NCBI GenBank assembly: GCA_015065645.1
Contig: SVPW01000012.1
Coordinates: 1 to 56,664, forward strand
DNA: 56,664 bases
Direction: 5' to 3'
DNA from: Oscillospiraceae bacterium
GTDB lineage: Bacteria > Bacillota > Clostridia > Oscillospirales > Acutalibacteraceae
The position numbers and the translations under genes were made by a program. The notes under the pieces were generated by a model, which made no database searches, was not told the origin of the DNA, and worked only from the letters and a program-made list of their open reading frames with translations. Of this stretch, positions 44,034-52,128 are shown in pieces (positions within the stretch are counted from its first letter, which is position 1; each line of letters begins with the position of its first letter).

Positions 44034-45821
44034 CTAATTAAGTGTTATTAATCCAAGCAGATGCTTTTGCACATTTGCAAGATCAACTATACTGATTTTT
44101 CCGTCTTTGTTTGTATCTGAGGCGGTTAAAAAATCGCCCTCAAGTGTTATTATACTTAACAAATGTTTTTGTACATTTGCTAAATCAACAATGCTGATTT
44201 TACCGTCACCGTTTGTATCTCCGCACATAATACTTGGTACAGGTGGTGTTGTGGTATCATCAGGATTATCGGGCGGATTTTGTTCAGATCCTTCTTGTAA
44301 AACCGTTAAAACACAATCCTTTTCGGCATTTATGGTTAATGTGTAATCATTTGTATACCCCGTTTGGGCTTTTACGGGGAGTGTTACGGTGTTAGAACCC
44401 GCTTTAAGCGGTAATGTTGTATTGCCTGCATATTGTGCACCGTCAGGAACGGTATATGTAAGCGTGGTATCACCGTTAATACTTAATGTATATTTTTCGG
44501 TATACATTGAAAAACCGTTTACCGAAAGGGAAGTGAAATAATAATTGTTAAGCTTATCGCTTGCTTCAACCTTTGGTGCGGCATTTTGCGGCATATCCTT
44601 AAATACAGGAATTAAAAATGTTAATGCCGCATTGGGGTTTTCACTGTAATATCTGCGTAATTTTGAGCCTTTGTTTAGCGCATCCATAACAGACTGTGCA
44701 TATTGATGCTCAAAATAAGGAGCAAACTTAACATTGAAATCCATATAATAATATGTGTCTTGTTTGTTTGTAATGTAATTGCCTGAGGAATGTTTGGCAC
44801 CATCAATTATTGCTTTTGATCTGGTGTTCCAGCCTAATTTCACGGCCTTTTCAAATCCGTTTCTAACAACCTCTTCTTTTGTATTGCCGGATGCACCGTA
44901 ATTAAAGAAGTTGTAATAACCGGGATATGTTGGATTTGTTCCCAAAATGAGTGTGCTGTTACCGGAGGAACCCTGCTCAATTATGATAAGTGAAGCAATT
45001 ACATAAGGACTCATTCCCGATTGCTTTGCGGCTTCCATAATCACCTTTATATAAGAACCGCCATATTCGGTATCGTTTTCATCCGTATATCCTTTTTCAA
45101 GAAAGGTTCCCTCAACCACCTTTTTAAGTCCGTCTTCGGTTTGAGCAAGCGGGTCAAAGGATTGCTGTGCAAACATATAAACATAATTTTGATTAAGGAA
45201 ATTACGAGGATCCATATAATAAGCGATAACTTCGGTAGAAGCGGCTTGCCATTCACCCGCATTTTTATGCCACGCTTTCTCCTCCCAATCATAAGCCTTG
45301 TATCCCATTGATTTATAGGAGCTTGCATATCCTGCAGGCACAAGTTTAAGTGGAAAAACATTCTCTTTTTCTACCGCATGCAAAAAAGAAAACGGCAAAA
45401 TATCCGCTTTGAATGACCAGTTTGGATGAAGTGCTTTAAGCTGACGCAAATCGTTACGATAGCTTTCAGGGAAGGATAAAAGCTGGGTTTCAAAATCGGC
45501 ATTTGGTTCTTCTACAATTTCAATAAATTCACCGTAAACAAAGCCTTCAAAGTCATTATACTTCACTTTATACCAAACTGTTCCCCAGCCTGTGGCATTT
45601 TGTCCCTCAACCTGCTCAAGAATATCAACATAAACGAAGCTTAATTTATTAAGTGATAGGGAAGCGGTGGTTGCGGCAGAACGGATATGTACTTCTGAGG
45701 CATTAATATATCCTTTCTGAGAATCAGCTTTTACCGTTTGAGGGGAAAGAAACAGGGATAAAAAAAGCGAAAAGGCAACACAAAAAGATATAATTTTACA
45801 TATATTGTGGTGACGGGTCAC
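44034..45821 (-). CDS. Secreted endo-beta-N-acetylglucosaminidase with SH3, cadherin-like and dockerin domains
   Basis: 595 aa; GTG start behind GGAGGG. Signal peptide ending near VKA (about residue 32), an SH3-like domain (about 35-92) and a glucosaminidase domain (about 130-390) with the catalytic Glu in ASLIIIEQGSSGNS and NPTYPGYYNFFNYGASG. A cadherin-like domain follows (about 425-510), then a C-terminal type I dockerin (about 532-595). The dockerin has two near-identical Ca-binding repeats, DTNGDGKISIVDLANVQKHL and DTNKDGKISIVDLANVQKHL. Cleaves the peptidoglycan glycan strand. The dockerin suggests tethering to a cohesin, and one is encoded by the next gene. A perfect promoter lies upstream. 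Confidence 0.9.
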   Translation of the reverse strand: MTRHHNICKIISFCVAFSLFLSLFLSPQTVKADSQKGYINASEVHIRSAATTASLSLNKLSFVYVDILEQVEGQNATGWGTVWYKVKYNDFEGFVYGEFIEIVEEPNADFETQLLSFPESYRNDLRQLKALHPNWSFKADILPFSFLHAVEKENVFPLKLVPAGYASSYKSMGYKAYDWEEKAWHKNAGEWQAASTEVIAYYMDPRNFLNQNYVYMFAQQSFDPLAQTEDGLKKVVEGTFLEKGYTDENDTEYGGSYIKVIMEAAKQSGMSPYVIASLIIIEQGSSGNSTLILGTNPTYPGYYNFFNYGASGNTKEEVVRNGFEKAVKLGWNTRSKAIIDGAKHSSGNYITNKQDTYYYMDFNVKFAPYFEHQYAQSVMDALNKGSKLRRYYSENPNAALTFLIPVFKDMPQNAAPKVEASDKLNNYYFTSLSVNGFSMYTEKYTLSINGDTTLTYTVPDGAQYAGNTTLPLKAGSNTVTLPVKAQTGYTNDYTLTINAEKDCVLTVLQEGSEQNPPDNPDDTTTPPVPSIMCGDTNGDGKISIVDLANVQKHLLSIITLEGDFLTASDTNKDGKISIVDLANVQKHLLGLITLN

Positions 45822-45857
45822 TATTTACCCTCCATTTCTACAAAATAATACATAATA

Positions 45858-45886
45858 ATTATATAACCTAACGGGGTTTATGTCAA
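45858..45886 (-). promoter_or_regulatory. Consensus promoter of the dockerin/cohesin operon
   Basis: On the minus strand TTGACA (45881-45886), exactly 17 bp, TATAAT (45858-45863); both hexamers are perfect. It is 36 bp from the GTG start. Confidence 0.8.
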
Positions 45887-45934
45887 CCTAAAAACATCAA
45901 AATGATTAATGTAAAATGGGTGTCGCTTTTAATA

Positions 45935-45976
45935 AAACAAAAACAGCCGTAATTCCCAAAGAAAATTACGGCTGTT
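45935..45976 (-). terminator. Terminator after the phosphohexomutase gene
   Basis: AACAGCCGTAATT (45942-45954) and AATTACGGCTGTT (45964-45976), followed on the minus strand by TTTTGTTTTATT. Confidence 0.85.
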
Positions 45977-45980
45977 AAAA

Positions 45981-47675
45981 TTATTTAAGATATTCTTCTA
46001 CACCAAGCTTTATTTTTTCCGTAACGGCGGCTGCAGCTTCACGGCTTTCAGCGCTTACAGAAATGTATATTTTAAGCTTAGGCTCGGTTCCGGAAGGACG
46101 AACAACTACCGAGCAGTTATCACTGAGCATAAATTTCAATACATCGGAACAGGGAAGTCCGTCAATACCGGTGTTGTAATCCAAAGCCTTTATAACATTT
46201 TTACCGCCAAAGGCAGAAATATCTGAACGCAAGGAAGCCATTATATTCTGCATTTTTTCAAATCCTGCAGAACCCTCAAACTCATAAGAATGAAGTGTGT
46301 TAAGGCAGAAACCATACTGCTCATAAAGTTGATTCAGCTTTTGAAGCAGGCTTATACCCTTTGATTCGTAATAAGCAAACATTTCGCAAATAAGTAATGA
46401 TGCAACAACCGCATCCTTATCCCTGACATAGGTACCGCTAAGGTAGCCATAGCTTTCCTCAAAGCCAAATATATATGAATCTGCTTTGCCTTTTGCTTCA
46501 AGCATACCTATCTGTTCGCCTATATACTTAAAACCGGTTAAAACATTAATTGTTTTAACATTATAGCTTGCGGCAATACGGTCTGCCATATCAATGGAAA
46601 CTATTGTTTTAACGAGCACGGGGTCATTGGGCATTGTTCCGTTTTCGGTACGCTTAGAGCAGATGTAATCAAGCAACAGCATACCTGTTTCGTTACCTGT
46701 AAGAAGCACATATTCACCCTGAGGATTTTTAACTGCAATTCCCACACGGTCACAGTCGGGGTCGGTAGCAAGCAGTAAATCAGCTTTCTTTTCGGCGGCA
46801 TACTTCATACCAAGTGCCATTGCTTCACGAATTTCGGGGTTGGGATAAGGACAGGTGGGGAAGTTGCCGTCAGGCTTTTCCTGTTCGGAAACAACGGTGA
46901 TGTTACCAAAACCGCTTTCGCTGAGTGCACGCAGTACCGGCTTTAATCCTGAACCGTTAAGAGGTGTATAAACAATAGCAACATCCTTGTCTATATTTTC
47001 GTTTTTTAACATAGACTGTCCCTTAACCTGCTCAATAAAAGCGGTGTAAACGGAATCGGGAATATAGCTGATTAAACCACTGTTTAAGCCGTCCTCAAAT
47101 TCCATATATTCAGAATCGGCAAAAACATCAAGCTTTTCAATTTCACATAAAATTTCTTCTGCGGCTTCGCTGGTTATTTGGCAACCGTCAGCTCCGTATA
47201 CCTTGTAGCCGTTGTATTTTGCGGGGTTGTGGGAAGCTGTAACCATAATACCTGCCGCACACTCAAGCTCACGCACTGCAAATGAAAGGCAGGGGGTTGG
47301 CATGAGTTCGGTGTAAATGTATACCTTTATACCGTTTTGGGCAAAAACACCTGCCGCAACACGGGCAAATAAATCAGATTTAATTCTTGAATCATAGCTT
47401 ACCGCAATGCTGCGTTTACCCTCAGGGAAGTGCTTTATTACATAGTCTGCAAGTCCTTTAGAAGCCTTTGCAACGGTGTAAATATTCATTCTGTTGGTGC
47501 CTGCACCTATAACCCCTCTGAGTCCGCCTGTGCCAAAGCTGAGCTCACGGTAAAACGCATCCTCAATAAGTGCATCATTGCCGTTCATTGCTTTGAGTTC
47601 ATTTACAAGATCATCATCACGAACTGCTTTTTCAAGCCATAATTCATAATTTTTGGTTAATTCGGTATTTTTCAT
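45981..47675 (-). CDS. Phosphoglucomutase/phosphomannomutase (PgcA-like)
   Basis: 564 aa from the ATG at 47675 behind GGAG. Alpha-D-phosphohexomutase family: GTGGLRGVIGAGTNRMNIYT (about 44-63), phosphoserine loop AGIMVTASHNPAKYNGYKVY (about 136-155), metal loop LATDPDCDRVGIAV, sugar loop GFEESYGYL and phosphate loop RPSGTEPKLKIYISV. Converts hexose-6-P to hexose-1-P, supplying glucose-1-P and mannose-1-P for nucleotide sugars used by the polysaccharide genes. Confidence 0.95.
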   Translation of the reverse strand: MKNTELTKNYELWLEKAVRDDDLVNELKAMNGNDALIEDAFYRELSFGTGGLRGVIGAGTNRMNIYTVAKASKGLADYVIKHFPEGKRSIAVSYDSRIKSDLFARVAAGVFAQNGIKVYIYTELMPTPCLSFAVRELECAAGIMVTASHNPAKYNGYKVYGADGCQITSEAAEEILCEIEKLDVFADSEYMEFEDGLNSGLISYIPDSVYTAFIEQVKGQSMLKNENIDKDVAIVYTPLNGSGLKPVLRALSESGFGNITVVSEQEKPDGNFPTCPYPNPEIREAMALGMKYAAEKKADLLLATDPDCDRVGIAVKNPQGEYVLLTGNETGMLLLDYICSKRTENGTMPNDPVLVKTIVSIDMADRIAASYNVKTINVLTGFKYIGEQIGMLEAKGKADSYIFGFEESYGYLSGTYVRDKDAVVASLLICEMFAYYESKGISLLQKLNQLYEQYGFCLNTLHSYEFEGSAGFEKMQNIMASLRSDISAFGGKNVIKALDYNTGIDGLPCSDVLKFMLSDNCSVVVRPSGTEPKLKIYISVSAESREAAAAVTEKIKLGVEEYLK

Positions 47676-47882
47676 ATCACGGTCGCTCCGTTTCAAAAAA
47701 TAGTGTTTTAAAATTTATCTATCGGGTCAAGCTCTGCTTTAAATTATACTTATTATAAATATATAAATATTACTTAAAGATAAAACTAACCTATGGTAAA
47801 TTATAACTTTACAGCATATAATTGTCAAGAAAATTTAAGGGTATAAAATTATCGTTCCCAATATTTAAAAGGTAATACTGCT

Positions 47883-47915
47883 CTTGCGATATTGATTTTT
47901 AAAAATCACCGCAAG
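47883..47915. repeat. Inverted repeat upstream of the small membrane protein gene
   Basis: CTTGCG...GATTTTT/AAAAATC...CGCAAG (47883-47888, 47894-47907, 47910-47915). A two-part palindrome about 40 bp before the start codon at 47955, resembling an operator or an RNA hairpin. Role unknown. Confidence 0.5.
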
Positions 47916-47954
47916 CTTTAAAATACATATATTGTATTGGGAGGTGAAAAATGA

Positions 47955-48362
47955 ATGGGTATATTCGGTTGTGAAAATAGACAAAGCTGTACAGGAATAG
48001 CTGTTATTATAAGTGTTATAATAGGTATAATTACAGCGTTTCTTCAAATAACCGCCGTAATAACCGTAACACCGGTATTTTTATGGGTGGTATTCGGAAT
48101 TGCAATAGGTTATCTTGCTGTTACACTTATATCCGCATCCCTTGTTCAAAGGGTGTGTTGTAAAGGACTTTGTACCATATTATCTGCATTATTAATAGGT
48201 ATATTGGGTACTGTTTTGTTGGCTGTGGTGCTTTTGGCGATAACCTTTGCTGCAACAAGTGTAATAGGTGCAATAATAGTGGGCTTATTAGCCTTTTTCT
48301 TTTCTCTTGCCGTAACATCAACGGCATGCTTTATCAAATGCTTAATCGGTTGTGATGATTAA
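47955..48362 (+). CDS. Small cysteine-containing integral membrane protein
   Basis: 135 aa with four hydrophobic segments (about 14-36, 38-62, 72-98, 100-125). Cys residues lie near both ends and in the middle loop (FGCENRQSC, VCCKGLC, CFIKCLIGCDD). The ATG at 47955 has GAGGTG 8 bp upstream; another ATG at 47951 is out of frame and soon stops. Family not recognised; neither enzyme motif nor partner is evident. A hairpin terminator follows. Confidence 0.7.
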   Translation: MGIFGCENRQSCTGIAVIISVIIGIITAFLQITAVITVTPVFLWVVFGIAIGYLAVTLISASLVQRVCCKGLCTILSALLIGILGTVLLAVVLLAITFAATSVIGAIIVGLLAFFFSLAVTSTACFIKCLIGCDD

Positions 48363-48382
48363 ACTTTAATATTTGCCTTTCG

Positions 48383-48414
48383 GGAGCAAATCATTTTTTG
48401 ATTTGCTCCTTTCT
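48383..48414 (+). terminator. Hairpin terminator after the small membrane protein gene
   Basis: GGAGCAAATCA (48383-48393), T-rich loop, TGATTTGCTCC (48399-48409), then TTTCTT. Part of it is repeated at 48575-48593. Confidence 0.6.
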
Positions 48415-48492
48415 TGTTCGAGTCCCTATGGAATAAAAAATAACAGACCACCCTAAATGAGCAGTCTGTTATTTGGCACGCTGAAAGGGACT
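48400..48492. repeat. Direct repeat copy 1: duplicated tRNA-Arg 3' end and terminator
   Basis: It is nearly identical to 48585-48679 (three substitutions and two one-base indels over about 93 bp). It contains the hairpin terminator and the last bases of tRNA-Arg (ggcacgctgaaagggact), after which homology to the tRNA stops. An inverted partial T-arm (gttcgagtccct) lies at 48415-48426. Confidence 0.85.
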
Positions 48493-48584
48493 TTTCCGGT
48501 GCTGTCGCACCTATCGCCTCGCTTACGCTCGTTGCCCACGTCGGCAAAAACAGTCCACCGGACTGTTTTCTTCCGCAAATCAAA
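48493..48584. other. GC-rich spacer between the two repeat copies
   Basis: No gene is seen. It is richer in G+C than its surroundings and has a hairpin AACAGTCC (48549-48556)/GGACTGTT (48560-48567) and a second one GCAAATC (48575-48581)/GATTTGC (48585-48591). It looks like a dispersed palindromic repeat, but copy number cannot be judged from one window. Confidence 0.5.
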
Positions 48585-48679
48585 GATTTGCTCCCTCCTT
48601 GTTCGAGTCCCTATGGAATAAAAAAATAACAGACCACCCTAAATGGGCAGTCTGTTATTTTGGCACGCTGAAAGGGACT
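48585..48679. repeat. Direct repeat copy 2: terminator plus 3' end of the real tRNA-Arg
   Basis: Partner of 48400-48492. It contains gttcgagtccct (48601-48612), which is the exact inverse of agggactcgaac inside the tRNA T-arm (48673-48684), so a 12-bp inverted repeat brackets the terminator hairpin. Confidence 0.85.
48617..48660 (-). terminator. Terminator of tRNA-Arg
   Basis: On the minus strand, directly after the CCA end: AATAACAGAC..CCC / GGG..GTCTGTTATT, then TTTTTTATTCC. Confidence 0.8.
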
Positions 48680-48737
48680 CGAACCCCTGACCCTCTGCTT
48701 AGAAGGCAGATGCTCTATCCAGCTGAGCTATCAGCGC
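48661..48737 (-). tRNA. tRNA-Arg (anticodon TCT)
   Basis: 77 nt on the minus strand. Acceptor GCGCTGA pairs with TCAGCGT (G-U at the end), discriminator G, encoded CCA. D-arm AGCTCAGCTGGATAGAGC, anticodon stem TCTGC/GCAGA with loop CTTCTAA (anticodon TCT, reads AGA), T-arm AGGGG-TTCGAGT-CCCTT type. A promoter lies upstream and a terminator downstream. Confidence 0.95.
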
Positions 48738-48762
48738 ATACGCTGTTTTTACAGCAGATGAT

Positions 48763-48791
48763 ATTATATCATAACATTTTAAAATAATCAA
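48763..48791 (-). promoter_or_regulatory. Promoter of tRNA-Arg
   Basis: On the minus strand TTGATT (48786-48791), 17 bp, TATAAT (48763-48768), about 25 bp before the mature tRNA 5' end. Confidence 0.6.
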
Positions 48792-48919
48792 GCAAAAATT
48801 TTAATATTATAAAAAATATGTGTTTTTACCTTTGTTTTAAGCCTCTTTAAAGGATTTTATTACCAAAAAACAATTTATTTTATGATTTTTTCAATCCCAC
48901 GAGATTTGTTAATTGCTTC

Positions 48920-48949
48920 TTGACAATTACGGTAGAATAAAGTTATACT
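48920..48949 (+). promoter_or_regulatory. Promoter of the long-form phosphoglycosyltransferase gene
   Basis: Perfect TTGACA at about 48920-48925, an 18-bp spacer, then TATACT (about 48944-48949). The open frame extends upstream through it, so the true translation start must be downstream (ATG 49030 chosen). Confidence 0.65.
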
Positions 48950-49029
48950 ATATCTGTAATATTTTGCTTATTACAGAAATTTTATTGGAAGGAATAACGG
49001 CTTGTTTTTTTGCCGCTTTTTCTGTACCT

Positions 49030-50421
49030 ATGACAAATACATTAATTAAATTCAGAAAATCAATAATGCTCCTCGTTAAAACTGTTTTGGTGGTTGCTGT
49101 TACGCTCGGTTTTATTGAATATTGGAGCAGTAATTATGTTGAAACGTTGTTCAGCCTGCGTGGTAACTTTGTTGTTATACTTTCGTTTGTGCTGGTTTTT
49201 GTAACGTTTTCCTCACTTTACGGTGCTTTTCGTATAGGAATAAACCGTATTCACGAAATTGTTTATAGCTTTTCCTTGGCAATCGTTTTTACAAACGCTG
49301 TGATGTATCTGGAGCTTAGTTTGATTGCACGAACGCTTATTTCTGTTTGGCCTATACTTTTTGGAATGATATATCAGTTTATAATTATTGTAATAGGCAG
49401 TTATTGTGCCAATACAATATATTTTAAGCTTTATCCTGCAAGAAAAATTCTTGCAGTGTTCGGAAGTGATAATGCCGGCTTTGCGCTTATTAATAAAATG
49501 AGCCGTATTTCTGAACGCTTTCAAATTGAAAGCGGTATAAATGCCGAAAGGTCAACATTTAAAGATATTTGTCAGCATATAGATAAATATGAAGCGGTTG
49601 CTATTTGCGGTGTCGGCAGTGAACTGCAAAAGCAAATTTTTGAATACTGTTATTCAAAGTGCAAGCGCACATATCTTTTACCCGATATTACCGATATTAT
49701 TATTAATAACAGCTATTCTATTCAGATAAGTGACACACCTGTTCTTATGAGCCGCAATAGGGGACTTACTATTGAACAGGAAATTATAAAGCGTATAGGT
49801 GATATTATTATTGCGTCTATTGCGCTTATTATCGGAAGTCCGTTTATGCTTCTTTGTGCCGTTGCCATAAAGCTTGATGACGGTGGTCCTATCTTTTTTA
49901 GGCAAAACCGTATTACCAAGGATGGTAAGATATTTAATATCCTTAAATTCCGTTCCATGATAGTTGATGCTGACCGTGAGGGTGCTAAAAAAGCTACCGA
50001 TTCTGATAGTCGTATTACCCGTGTGGGAAAGGTTATCCGTGCATGCCGTGTGGATGAATTGCCACAACTTATAAATGTGCTTATGGGCGATATGTCATTG
50101 GTGGGACCAAGACCTGAAAGAATAGAAAATGTTTATGAGTATACCGAGCTTAATCCTAATTTTGATCTTCGTCATAGGGTAAAGGCGGGCCTTACAGGCT
50201 ATGCTCAGCTCTACGGTAAGTACAACACCACCCCTGCGGACAAGCTTAATATGGATCTCACCTATATTGAAACTTATTCTTTATTGCTTGATTTAAAGCT
50301 CCTTATTCTTACTGTTAAGGTGCTGTTTATGAAGGAAAGCACAGAGGGCTTTGATAATAGTGCAAATTCAAATGTAAAGGCATCCTCCTCTAAAAAAGAG
50401 GTTAAAAAAGAGGATAAGTGA
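49030..50421 (+). CDS. Polyprenyl glycosylphosphotransferase, long form (WbaP/CpsE-like)
   Basis: 463 aa from the ATG at 49030. Four or five N-terminal membrane helices (about 12-140), a CoA-binding-like Rossmann domain (about 145-250, 'ILAVFGSDNAGFALINKM'), then the catalytic sugar-transferase core. Core motifs are GGPIFFRQNRITKDGKIF, LKFRSM, RVDELPQLINVLMGDMSLVG and PRPERIE, with KAGLTGYAQLYGKY. It attaches the first sugar phosphate to undecaprenyl phosphate. The Lys/Glu-rich C-terminal tail is unusual. No good ribosome binding site lies before 49030 (GGAAGGA is about 38 bp away), so the start is uncertain. Confidence 0.88.
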   Translation: MTNTLIKFRKSIMLLVKTVLVVAVTLGFIEYWSSNYVETLFSLRGNFVVILSFVLVFVTFSSLYGAFRIGINRIHEIVYSFSLAIVFTNAVMYLELSLIARTLISVWPILFGMIYQFIIIVIGSYCANTIYFKLYPARKILAVFGSDNAGFALINKMSRISERFQIESGINAERSTFKDICQHIDKYEAVAICGVGSELQKQIFEYCYSKCKRTYLLPDITDIIINNSYSIQISDTPVLMSRNRGLTIEQEIIKRIGDIIIASIALIIGSPFMLLCAVAIKLDDGGPIFFRQNRITKDGKIFNILKFRSMIVDADREGAKKATDSDSRITRVGKVIRACRVDELPQLINVLMGDMSLVGPRPERIENVYEYTELNPNFDLRHRVKAGLTGYAQLYGKYNTTPADKLNMDLTYIETYSLLLDLKLLILTVKVLFMKESTEGFDNSANSNVKASSSKKEVKKEDK

Positions 50422-50525
50422 TACTAAAATCATAATAATATTGACCACTTTTATAGTTTATTGTGATTTTGGTTGTGATATTATTGTTAAAATAATATTT
50501 TTGCTTAAAGAGAGGAAGATTTGTA

Positions 50526-51404
50526 ATGAGTTTTGAAGCAACGCTGGTTGTAATGGCTGCGGGTATGGGAAGTCGTTTCGGCGGATTGAAACAGGTTGAA
50601 CCGATAGGTCCAAATGGTGAGGCTTTGCTTGATTTTTCTGTTTATGATGCAAAAAAAGCAGGCTTTACAAAGGTTGTATTCGTAATAAAGCATGAAATTG
50701 AGCAAGAATTTAAGGCTTTGGTTGGCAGCAGAATAGAAAAAAGAATAGCTGTTGATTATGTTTTCCAGGAAACCGATAAGCTGCCTGTGGGCTTTGTGTG
50801 CCCTGCTGACCGCAAAAAACCTTGGGGTACGGGACATGCAATTTACTGTTGCCGTGACACTGTAAAAACTCCATTTGCGGTTATAAACGCTGATGATTAT
50901 TATGGACCTTCGGCATTAAGTCAAATTTATAATCAGCTCAAAGAAAATTCAAAGGATTATTGTATGGTGGGCTTCCGTTTGGCTAATACCTTAACCGAAA
51001 ACGGTACTGTATCTCGTGGGGTTTGCACTATTGAAAACGGCAAGCTGAAAAGCATTGTGGAGCGCACAAAGATTGCCGATTGCAAATATACCGAGGATGA
51101 TGTTAATTGGGTTGAGTTGCCTGCGGATACCGTTGTTTCTATGAATATGTGGGGCTTTCAGCCTGATATATTCTCATATATAGAAAAGGATCTTGTATCT
51201 TTCCTTGAAGAAAAGATAAATGTTCCAAAAGCTGAGTTCTATCTGCCAAGCGTTGTTTCAAATCTTATAGAAACAGATGAAAAACAGGTGGAGGTTCTGG
51301 TTGCGGAGGATAAGTGGTACGGCGTTACTTATAAAGAAGATAAAGAGGGCGTGGTTGCCGCTATCGGAGAAAAAATTAAAAACGGCGAATATGAAGGTCT
51401 GTAA
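50526..51404 (+). CDS. Sugar-phosphate nucleotidyltransferase
   Basis: 292 aa, GT-A-like NTP transferase. The N-terminal signature MAAGMGSRFGGLKQVEPIGP (about 11-30) binds NTP and Mg; INADDYYGP (about 120-128) supplies the Asp pair. The later 'VEVLVAEDKWYGVTYKEDKEG' resembles UTP-glucose-1-P-type enzymes in gut Clostridia. It activates a sugar-1-phosphate to NDP-sugar; base and sugar are not certain. It may serve the preceding phosphoglycosyltransferase. Confidence 0.85.
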   Translation: MSFEATLVVMAAGMGSRFGGLKQVEPIGPNGEALLDFSVYDAKKAGFTKVVFVIKHEIEQEFKALVGSRIEKRIAVDYVFQETDKLPVGFVCPADRKKPWGTGHAIYCCRDTVKTPFAVINADDYYGPSALSQIYNQLKENSKDYCMVGFRLANTLTENGTVSRGVCTIENGKLKSIVERTKIADCKYTEDDVNWVELPADTVVSMNMWGFQPDIFSYIEKDLVSFLEEKINVPKAEFYLPSVVSNLIETDEKQVEVLVAEDKWYGVTYKEDKEGVVAAIGEKIKNGEYEGL

Positions 51405-51426
51405 TTAAAATTTAGGAGAAAAAGTT

Positions 51427-51999
51427 ATGAAAAACAAAAATTTAGTAGTTATTGTTGTTGTGTCAATTCTTGTTGTGGCTTTGCTTGGATTTGGTATTTT
51501 TTGGGGTATAAACCAATTAGGTGGTGACGGTGATAAGGATAACGGTGATAAAGAATCATCCTCCCAAACCGATAGCTCAAATAAAGATGATAAGCCTTCA
51601 AAGGGCGATACCGTATCCGGCGGAAAAATAGAAACTGAGGATGTTAAGAGTAATGCAGGCAGTAATGTTACGGTTGAAGTTAAGCTTAACAAAAACCCCG
51701 GTTTTAATGCTTGCCAGCTGTTTTTGGAGTATGACAAGAATGTGATGACACTTGTAGGCGGCGAAAACGGTAACATTTTGGATCAGTTTGAAAGAAACGG
51801 CGATAGAATTGTGATTTATGACAGCGATAATAAGGATAATACCAAAAACGGAACACTTCTTACTTTGGAGTTTGCTATAAAGGAAGACGCCGCAAATGGC
51901 GAATATCCTATAAAGCTTGGTAAAGATACTATGTTTGCAAACATAGATGAAAAGGATGTTGTTCCGTCAATTAATCTTGGAAGCGTAATAGTAGAATAA
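51427..51999 (+). CDS. Membrane-anchored cohesin-like domain protein
   Basis: 190 aa. N-terminal membrane anchor (about 4-26, LVVIVVVSILVVALLGFGIF) without a clear cleavage site, an Asp/Ser/Lys-rich linker (about 30-65) and one cohesin-type domain (about 67-190). The domain contains VKSNAGSNVTVEVKLNKNPG, CQLFLEYDKNVMTLVGG and LLTLEFAIKEDAANGEYPIK, the usual cohesin order. A minimal surface receptor for a dockerin; a candidate partner for the dockerin at 44.0 kb. Good TAGGAG ribosome binding site; a terminator follows. Confidence 0.82.
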   Translation: MKNKNLVVIVVVSILVVALLGFGIFWGINQLGGDGDKDNGDKESSSQTDSSNKDDKPSKGDTVSGGKIETEDVKSNAGSNVTVEVKLNKNPGFNACQLFLEYDKNVMTLVGGENGNILDQFERNGDRIVIYDSDNKDNTKNGTLLTLEFAIKEDAANGEYPIKLGKDTMFANIDEKDVVPSINLGSVIVE

Positions 52000-52007
52000 A
52001 TAATGGT

Positions 52008-52052
52008 AAAAGGAGTTGTTTCACCTAAAAAAGTGTAACAACTCCTTTTTTG
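52008..52052 (+). terminator. Terminator after the cohesin-like gene
   Basis: AAAAGGAGTTGTT (52008-52020) pairs with AACAACTCCTTTT (about 52037-52049), followed by T residues. Confidence 0.85.
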
Positions 52053-52128
52053 TATGATATTATTTGATTGAAAAATTATAATAATTTTAAGCTGTGAATA
52101 ATTGTTGTTAAAGAAATGAGGTTATAAA

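Noticed and set aside
48400-48679. CRISPR-like array
   Set aside because: Only two units of about 93 bp, spaced once, containing tRNA and terminator sequence; no cas genes are in the window.
48599-48787. Apparent 62-aa gene on the plus strand containing GTRTPDPLLRRQMLYPAELS
   Set aside because: It is the antisense translation of the tRNA-Arg gene, a well-known false protein in databases.
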